Shown piece by piece: positions 13,626-17,831 of a DNA stretch of 17,831 nucleotides. Numbering within the stretch: position 1 is the first letter of the stretch; every line of letters begins with the position of its first letter. The notes below the pieces were generated by a model. That model saw only the letters and a program-made list of their open reading frames with translations. It did no database searches and was not told the origin of the DNA. The DNA comes from Pseudomonadota bacterium. GTDB lineage: Bacteria > Pseudomonadota > Alphaproteobacteria > Rs-D84. The position numbers and the translations under genes were made by a program. The DNA lies in NCBI GenBank assembly GCA_009781955.1, contig WQUT01000093.1, positions 1-17,831 of the forward strand. The letters run 5' to 3'.

Positions 13626-13702
13626 GGATGTTTAGCTCAGTCGGTTAGAGCATCTGCTTTACACGCAGAGGGTCGGGGGTTCGAGTCCCTCAACATCCAC
13701 CA
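13626..13702 (+). tRNA. tRNA-Val (anticodon UAC)
   Basis: 77 nt including an encoded CCA. Acceptor stem GGATGTT/AACATCC, D arm GCTC...GAGC, anticodon stem TCTGC/GCAGA with loop TTTACAC (anticodon TAC, reading GUA and other Val codons), T arm GGGGG-TTCGAGT-CCCTC with one wobble pair, discriminator A. All parts are canonical. Confidence 0.97.
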
Positions 13703-13703
13703 C

Positions 13704-13748
13704 CGTTTTTCGTTATTGGGCGCGGAACGCGCGAAATTAAGAAAAACG
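13704..13748 (+). terminator. Hairpin downstream of tRNA-Val
   Basis: Outer CGTTTTTC (13704-13711) pairs with GAAAAACG (13741-13748), and inner GCGCG pairs with CGCGC around GAA. No T tract follows, so it is more likely a processing or folding structure than a strong terminator. Confidence 0.4.
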
Positions 13749-13750
13749 AG

Positions 13751-13811
13751 TGTCACGCCGGGGCCCAGCGTCCGCCGTAGCCTTAGCGAAGGCTGGATTC
13801 GCAAAGGCGGA
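13751..13811. repeat. Complex palindromic element (GTCACGCCGGGG...)
   Basis: Outer TCCGCC (13771-13776) pairs with GGCGGA (13806-13811), and inner AGCCTT/AAGGCT (13779-13794) forms a perfect 6-bp stem. Its core CCGTAGCCTTAGCGAAGG nearly equals the palindrome inside protein B (4725-4742). The rest of 13703-14000 holds only the promoter of the next gene. Confidence 0.65.
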
Positions 13812-13875
13812 TGAAACTCCAAGCTTTTTTGATGGCTGGGATCTCGTTTGTTCCATTAATTTTTCAGATTATATC

Positions 13876-13903
13876 TTGACAAAACAATGAATTGTGTTAT
13901 ATT
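13876..13903 (+). promoter_or_regulatory. Strong promoter of orphan gene
   Basis: TTGACA (13876-13881, perfect), 16-bp spacer, TATATT (13898-13903). The start site would be near 13910, giving a leader of about 90 nt. Confidence 0.75.
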
Positions 13904-14000
13904 GTAAAGGAAAAAGAGGGCAAGAAACGAACAACTCTCTTAAAACAGTATTTTTTGGTCGTTGCGGTTTTAGGCGGCGGCTATTATGAAGGATTATATT

Positions 14001-14546
14001 ATGAACAATTGGCATAAATTTTATTTATATCTACTCAAAGCGCGCATAAGATTTAGTAGCGACATTATTCCTTTTACTTTTGATCCATTTGTAGAAAGGG
14101 TTGAACTGGATGAAACCAGATGCGATTTTTTTGAGCGGTTGGAAAAATTCAAGCACTGCAAAAAACAGCGGACGAAAGAATGTCCGAATTATAACAGATT
14201 CAAGAAAGAGAACGGCGGGCACGGGGCTTGCGAAGGCATATATTTTTGCGCGACGGTGATATATGAAAACGGAAAAAGAAACGCGCATTATTTTCCAAAC
14301 TTAAACGACGCCCAGTTAAAATCCCATACGCTTTTGCGCAACACCGACAGAAACCGAAAAAGGGTTGAATTCGTCGGGGAAATTCGCCAGGTTAATGACC
14401 TGGACTACGAATGCGGCGTTAAGTTTGCCGGCGATGACAAGGTATCCAATAGCACAATGAGCCGCAAAAGATGGCTCAGACTCAGATCTGAATATCTTAT
14501 GTGGCACGCGCTACATAAATGGATTCAGGCCCGGACCAAAAACTAG
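14001..14546 (+). CDS. Orphan protein with a cysteine/histidine cluster, unknown function
   Basis: 181 residues from ATG 14001, chosen because AAGGA (13989-13993) lies 7 nt upstream; ATG 13986 is an in-frame alternative. There is no signal peptide. Residues 41-83 contain five cysteines (41, 53, 61, 77, 83) with His52 and His74 among basic residues, which could bind a metal, though no known finger pattern fits. The C-terminal half is Arg/Lys-rich (SRKRWLRLRSEYLMW). I recognise no family. It is AT-richer than the surrounding genes, has its own near-consensus promoter and sits downstream of a palindromic element, like the orphan at 12915. It may be an accessory gene, but nothing identifies a phage or transposon. 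Confidence 0.6.
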   Translation: MNNWHKFYLYLLKARIRFSSDIIPFTFDPFVERVELDETRCDFFERLEKFKHCKKQRTKECPNYNRFKKENGGHGACEGIYFCATVIYENGKRNAHYFPNLNDAQLKSHTLLRNTDRNRKRVEFVGEIRQVNDLDYECGVKFAGDDKVSNSTMSRKRWLRLRSEYLMWHALHKWIQARTKN

Positions 14547-14565
14547 GGCCTTAAAAACTGCATTC

Positions 14566-14594
14566 GGCACCTTTTGGTGCCCTTGTCACCAAAA
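14566..14594 (+). promoter_or_regulatory. Two mutually exclusive hairpins after the orphan gene
   Basis: GGCACC-TTTT-GGTGCC (14566-14581) competes with TTTTGGTG / CACCAAAA (14572-14579 with 14587-14594, perfect 8 bp), because both use GGTG at 14576-14579. It may simply be a 3'-UTR structure. Confidence 0.4.
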
Positions 14595-14632
14595 GCAAAC
14601 CAGTATAGTCAACGACTTATATAAACTAATGG

Positions 14633-14661
14633 TTGCAATCTGTTGCGCGGCATGGTATTCT
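14633..14661 (+). promoter_or_regulatory. Promoter of the HxlR-family gene
   Basis: TTGCAA (14633-14638), 17-bp spacer and extended -10 TGGTATTCT (TATTCT 14656-14661). The leader of about 120 nt contains a GCCGT...ACGGC stem near 14675 and GCCGC-CAAT-GCGGC (14744-14757). Confidence 0.6.
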
Positions 14662-14786
14662 AAAAAAACGGGGGCCGTGGCTCTCTCCAACGGCCTTCCC
14701 GCTTACCGGCGTTACGGAATTGAAACGCAAGAGCCTGTCCAGTGCCGCCAATGCGGCCGAAACCTATGCCATGGGGTGAAATTATC

Positions 14787-15221
14787 ATGCTTACCGCCAA
14801 CATGTCCCTTGAATGCCCGGCGCTGATCACTGTCAAACTTATAGACAGCAAGTGGAAGCTGCTTATACTGTGGGAGCTTTCCCACGGCGACTGCCGGTTC
14901 GGCGATATTCTGAAAAATATCGGCGGCATCCGCCAAAAAGTTTTAACGCAGAGCCTCCGGTCATTAGAGGCGGACGGCCTGGTATCCAGACAAGTTTATG
15001 CAGAGGTTCCGCCGCGCGTGGAATATTCGGTGACGGATTTGGCGCGCGATTTGGCAAAGGTCCTGGACGTTATGGGCGAATGGGGAATAAAATACGCCGA
15101 AATGAAGGCGGGACATGCAATAGAATGGCATTTCAGCGGCAAAAGCGATAGGAATGCCGTCCGCGATGATCGGCGCCTGCGGCGGGAATTAGGGTCAGGA
15201 CACAATGAATTGACGTCCTGA
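14787..15221 (+). CDS. HxlR-family winged-helix transcriptional regulator
   Basis: 144 residues from ATG 14787 (GGGGTGA about 8 nt upstream). The frame extends to 14742, but those codons look like leader. It has the full HxlR signature: ECPALITVKLIDSKWKLLILWEL (shown in part by CPALITV), then FGDILKNIGGIRQKVLTQSLRSL as recognition helices, and ADGLVSRQVYAEVPPRVEYS as the wing. Members bind DNA as dimers and often answer to aldehydes, quinones or thiol stress; the conserved N-terminal Cys before Pro is present. The last nine residues (GSGHNELTS) are encoded by an inverted repeat shared with the convergent gene. No adjacent divergent target gene is evident. Confidence 0.92.
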   Translation: MLTANMSLECPALITVKLIDSKWKLLILWELSHGDCRFGDILKNIGGIRQKVLTQSLRSLEADGLVSRQVYAEVPPRVEYSVTDLARDLAKVLDVMGEWGIKYAEMKAGHAIEWHFSGKSDRNAVRDDRRLRRELGSGHNELTS

Positions 15222-15226
15222 CCCTA
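15190..15226. repeat. 12-bp perfect inverted repeat covering both convergent stop codons
   Basis: TAGGGTCAGGAC (15190-15201) and GTCCTGACCCTA (15215-15226), with a 13-nt loop. The right arm contains TGA (15219-15221) of the HxlR gene and, on the minus strand, TAG (15224-15226) of the synthetase. It may serve both as a bidirectional 3'-end structure and as an element that supplied both gene ends. Confidence 0.85.
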
Positions 15227-16810
15227 CTCTGAACGATTCGGGAACTCGCCGCGGTCCAGCATTGCGGCGATCTCGTAATGCTTTATCTTTTGCGCGGATG
15301 TCCGCGGCAGCTCGTTTTCCGTAATCGCAAAATGCGTCACCCATTTATACGGCGCGATCGTCAGGTTGGATGTTTTAATCAGCATGCGCACGCGCTCCAA
15401 CGTCGTGCCCGGCTTTACCTGGAACACGCCATACGCGACGACCTTGTCATTAATCTTCCGCTCCAAAACGGCGGCGGCGAGTATTTCATCATTGGCCAGA
15501 TATAAATCTTCCAGCTCGTCATTATAAACATTCTTGCCGCTGTCCAGAACAATCACCTGCTTTTGCCGGCCTTTTACAATCAGGCGTTTTTTGGAATCAA
15601 ACTTTCCCAAATCGCCGGTTTTGAACCAGCCGTCCTGGAACGCTTCGGCATTCGCGGCCGGGTTGCCGACGTATCCCTGCATCACCAAGCTGCCGCGCAG
15701 CCAGATTTCGCCGACGCCCTCCCGATCAGGATTGTGGATTTTTATTTCATTGTTGGGCAGCGGCCCGGCGTAATGCATTTTTCCGTTCGCCATCCTGAAT
15801 TTGAAATTAAAATTACCGGGCCCGGTCGTCTCCGTCAGGCCATAGCAATCGCCGACCGCAAAGCCCAGCGATTCAAAGAACCGCCGCACGCGGGGTTTCA
15901 GCGCCGCGCCCGCGGACACCAAGGCTTTCACATTTCCGCCGAATATTTCATGAATCGGTTTTGTTACTTTCCTGACAATCCATCCCATTCCGATCGCGCG
16001 CCAGAGCTGACGGGTTGCCAGAATGAATTTCATCGCGAAATACGCGTGTTTTTCTTTGGCCTGGTCTATGATTCTTTTATAGAACAATTCCCATACGCGC
16101 GGCACGCCGGGAATGACGTCCGGATGGTATTGCTGGAAATCGGCCAGGAATTCTTTCGGATTTAATGCCGGCTGCAGCAACAGCGACCCACGCAGAACCA
16201 CCGGCGCGATGATATTCACGACGACCCCGTAAATATGATACAGCGGCAGAAAGCCGTAAAACAGAGAGTTTTTTTTCAGTGCCGGCTCGTATTTTGGGAT
16301 GCCGTCGGCCAGCGATATAATATTGCTGTGCGTTAATCCCACGATTTTCGGATTGCCCGTGGAACCGGATGTAAAGGACAGCATGGCCAGGTCTTCGGCC
16401 GCCACATCCGCAGGGGCGAAATCTTTCTCGTTCGTCTCGTCCAGTGTTTCAATGTCAAACATCTCGGGGCCGTTTTCCAGGAAATAACTTTTTTGCGCCA
16501 GCGCGAGTTTGCAATCGGTATGCCGCATCATGTTCAGGTGCTCGGTCGGCGACAGTCCCGTATCCAGCATCAGGGCCCGCGCGCCCAAGGACGTAATCGC
16601 AAAATAAGAATTGATAAATTCGGGCGTGTTGCCGGATAGAATCGCGACGGTGTCGCCCTTTTTGATTTTGAATTTTTGCGAGAGCTGAACCGCGCGCCGT
16701 TTAACCTTCCTCAGCAAATCCGCATAGGTTTCATTCTGTCTGACAAAGAAGATACGGTCTTTGTTTTCGGAACAAATCCGCGACAGCATATCGTATATGT
16801 TTTTTATCAT
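15224..16810 (-). CDS. AMP-forming acyl-CoA synthetase (FadD-like)
   Basis: 528 residues from ATG 16810, preferred because AAGGG lies 8 nt upstream; ATG 16834 gives eight more residues but lacks a ribosome-binding site. All adenylation-superfamily core motifs are present: TSGSTGNPK phosphate loop (147-155), YGLTETTG (323-330), TGD (398-400), KGRQKQVIVLDSGKNV hinge region, and the C-terminal catalytic Lys508 in SAQKIKH. It should activate a carboxylic acid, probably a fatty acid, as acyl-AMP and then acyl-CoA. There is no signal peptide; a cytoplasmic or membrane-peripheral location is expected. Substrate choice cannot be read from sequence. It has its own promoter and is convergent with the HxlR gene, with two bases between them. 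Confidence 0.92.
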   Translation of the reverse strand: MIKNIYDMLSRICSENKDRIFFVRQNETYADLLRKVKRRAVQLSQKFKIKKGDTVAILSGNTPEFINSYFAITSLGARALMLDTGLSPTEHLNMMRHTDCKLALAQKSYFLENGPEMFDIETLDETNEKDFAPADVAAEDLAMLSFTSGSTGNPKIVGLTHSNIISLADGIPKYEPALKKNSLFYGFLPLYHIYGVVVNIIAPVVLRGSLLLQPALNPKEFLADFQQYHPDVIPGVPRVWELFYKRIIDQAKEKHAYFAMKFILATRQLWRAIGMGWIVRKVTKPIHEIFGGNVKALVSAGAALKPRVRRFFESLGFAVGDCYGLTETTGPGNFNFKFRMANGKMHYAGPLPNNEIKIHNPDREGVGEIWLRGSLVMQGYVGNPAANAEAFQDGWFKTGDLGKFDSKKRLIVKGRQKQVIVLDSGKNVYNDELEDLYLANDEILAAAVLERKINDKVVAYGVFQVKPGTTLERVRMLIKTSNLTIAPYKWVTHFAITENELPRTSAQKIKHYEIAAMLDRGEFPNRSE

Positions 16811-16868
16811 AGATTGTGCCCTTTTTGTAGCCATGCATACTATATAAGATTCTTTTCAGGAAAAACAA

Positions 16869-16896
16869 TGTATAATTTGGGCTTGATTTTTGTCAA
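16869..16896 (-). promoter_or_regulatory. Promoter of the acyl-CoA synthetase
   Basis: On the minus strand TTGACA (16896-16891), 16-bp spacer and TATACA (16874-16869). The start site would be near 16862, about 50 nt before ATG 16810. The divergent SpeD-like gene begins at 16945; TATAAT at 16871-16876 on the plus strand overlaps this -10 but lacks a good -35. Confidence 0.65.
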
Positions 16897-16944
16897 AGAT
16901 ATATTAAAGTTTAGCTCCTAAACCAACAAAAAAAGATTTCGCAC

Positions 16945-17337
16945 ATGGAACTGTATCACCAGCATCTTTTAATCAAAGCGTTCGTAAAGAATCCGCCGAC
17001 CCAGGAAACAGTTCTTAACTACTGGCTGGAATCATTGGTGGCCGATATAAAAATGAAAGTGGTCGTGCCCGCACGATCCAAATACGTTGACGCCGTCGGA
17101 AACCGGGGATTGACGGGGGCGGTTAATATAGAAACATCGCACATAGCGGTTCATATATGGGACGAGCCGGTGCCCGCGCACATAGAAATGGATGTTTATT
17201 CCTGCTCAAAATTTGACATCCAAACAGTATTTAATAAATTATGCGATTTCGGTCTTGTGAAATACCATTTCATGCTGATAGACAGAAACGGCGACACATT
17301 CAAAGTGGTGAAACAATCCGACGGATTCATTTCCTGA
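16945..17337 (+). CDS. speD: SpeD-family pyruvoyl-dependent decarboxylase (S-adenosylmethionine decarboxylase-like)
   Basis: 130 residues, typical of the short prokaryotic AdoMet decarboxylases. The core TSHIAVHIWDE...DVYSCS matches the family's ESHLTIHTWPE...DLFTCG. Ser65 would become the pyruvoyl group after self-cleavage; His66, His70 and Cys87 are present as in active enzymes. The residue before the Ser is Thr rather than the common Glu, and Pro of the WPE motif is Asp. Some SpeD homologues have changed substrate to ornithine or arginine, so AdoMet specificity is an inference. The expected product, decarboxylated AdoMet, feeds spermidine synthesis, but no speE is in the window. No clear ribosome-binding site precedes the ATG. 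Confidence 0.75.
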   Translation: MELYHQHLLIKAFVKNPPTQETVLNYWLESLVADIKMKVVVPARSKYVDAVGNRGLTGAVNIETSHIAVHIWDEPVPAHIEMDVYSCSKFDIQTVFNKLCDFGLVKYHFMLIDRNGDTFKVVKQSDGFIS

Positions 17338-17380
17338 ACCTAAAATAAAGCCCCCACCATACAGCGAGTATTTATTTGCA

Positions 17381-17488
17381 CTAAACGGCCTTGCCTTGCA
17401 ACACTTTCATATAATCGCTGCCGATGACGGAAATTTTGCCGCCGTCCACGACAATCGCCAGGTTGCCGCTGGCAAGGATTGCTTTCAT
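17381..17488 (-). CDS. Small ORF downstream of infC, unknown function
   Basis: 35 residues (MKAILASGNLAIVVDGGKIS...), from ATG 17488-17486 to TAG 17383-17381, beginning 19 bases after the infC stop codon on the same strand. The peptide looks like a beta hairpin and its codons resemble those of neighbouring genes. No clear ribosome-binding site is seen, so translation could depend on coupling to infC. In many bacteria infC is followed by rpmI (L35, about 65 residues, very basic); this peptide is not L35. Confidence 0.45.
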   Translation of the reverse strand: MKAILASGNLAIVVDGGKISVIGSDYMKVLQGKAV

Positions 17489-17507
17489 ATTCAGAGATTC
17501 CAAATTT

Positions 17508-17831
17508 TTATTTCACCGGGGCGACGATGATTGACTTTGTCCGTTCGTCCGGTTTGGATTTGCTTTCCAGCGTTCCCTTGTCGCCGATGGTCGCAATGAT
17601 CTTGTCAAACAATTGCGGCACCAGGTCGCGTCCGCGCGCCAATATCTTTTTGTCGCCCTTCTTCATCGCGATCGCGATTTTCACCTTGTCCCCGTCGCCC
17701 AGGAACTCGTAAACCTTTTTCATCTTGATGTTGAAATCGTTGTCTTCTATGAACGGCTTCATCCAGACTTCCTTCAGCTCGTTCGTCTTTTGCTTTTTGC
17801 GCGCCTCGGCCGCTTTCTTTTTCTGCTCGTA
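17508..17831 (-). CDS. infC: Translation initiation factor IF-3, C-terminal part (runs off the window)
   Basis: 107 codons plus stop are visible; the N-terminal domain lies beyond 17831. YEQKKKAAEARKKQKTNELK is the basic linker that joins the two IF-3 domains. The C-domain follows: KEVWMKPFIEDNDFNIKMKK, then FLGDGDKVKIAI, as in canonical KxLGDGDKVK, and a closing SIIVAPVK. IF-3 binds the 30S subunit and checks initiator tRNA. The segment after GDKVKIAI reads AMKKGDKKILARGRDLV, where most family members have a compact (F)RGRE(M/I)xH; the loop seems longer and changed. The small ORF at 17381 follows. Confidence 0.85.
   Translation of the reverse strand, partial: YEQKKKAAEARKKQKTNELKEVWMKPFIEDNDFNIKMKKVYEFLGDGDKVKIAIAMKKGDKKILARGRDLVPQLFDKIIATIGDKGTLESKSKPDERTKSIIVAPVK

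Noticed and set aside
13626..14000. Integrated element attached to tRNA-Val
   Set aside because: No integrase, no second copy of the tRNA 3' end and no phage-type genes are seen downstream.
13892..14008. Small ORF overlapping the start of the orphan gene (ends LVVAVLGGGYYEGLYYEQLA)
   Set aside because: The peptide looks plausible, but its only upstream start (TTG 13892) lies before the predicted transcription start, and it has no ribosome-binding site.
14629..14826. ORF with CRQCGRNLC motif resembling a zinc ribbon, upstream of the HxlR gene
   Set aside because: Its start overlaps the promoter, it lacks a ribosome-binding site, and it overlaps the HxlR N-terminus in another frame. No full zinc-binding pattern is present.

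Overview
The window reads as chromosomal DNA of an uncultured alphaproteobacterium-like organism: GC-rich and full of CGCG-type codons, with Gram-negative envelope genes (signal peptides, a lipoprotein, a class A penicillin-binding protein, an MliC-type lysozyme inhibitor). Palindromes beginning GTCA(T)CCCGG are of a kind common in alphaproteobacteria. The lineage assignment is inference from style and gene content, not from a marker tree.

Layout. (1) Positions 1-58 hold the 3' end of an unknown gene, followed by hairpins. (2) 238-9387 is an envelope/secretion block on the + strand: a secreted low-complexity protein with a degenerate OmpA-like C-terminus, two tandem paralogous cysteine-rich secreted proteins (32 and 28 cysteines in the mature chains), penicillin-binding protein 1A, and an MliC-like lipoprotein. 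(3) 9598-13702 is a housekeeping block: rplU, rpmA, pnp with a structured leader, an AT-richer orphan gene, a YbaB/EbfC nucleoid protein and tRNA-Val(UAC). (4) 13703-17831 is mixed: a second AT-richer orphan with its own strong promoter, an HxlR regulator convergent with an AMP-forming acyl-CoA synthetase, a SpeD-family pyruvoyl decarboxylase, and on the minus strand the 3' part of infC followed by a 35-residue ORF.

The most unusual feature is a family of heptanucleotide tandem repeats. Several different 7-bp words are used (CGACCAA, GATTTAA, TAGTCGT, GCTGGTG/GTTGGTG, GCCAGCC, TTCACGC). In at least six intergenic gaps the repeats or repeat-like sequence form large inverted repeats, most of which begin at or directly after a stop codon or terminator. 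In two envelope genes the heptamers run through the coding sequence. The largest tract, 19 units in the second cysteine-rich gene, is open in all six frames and changes the reading frame with every one-unit change, so it looks like a possible phase-variable (contingency) site.

The second unusual feature is the cysteine-rich pair. Both proteins repeat a C-x6-C motif (for example C-x2-VLD-x-C), sit behind signal peptides and low-complexity linkers, and match no family I recognise. With PBP1A and the lysozyme inhibitor next to them, a cell-surface or periplasmic role is the simplest reading, but their function is unknown.
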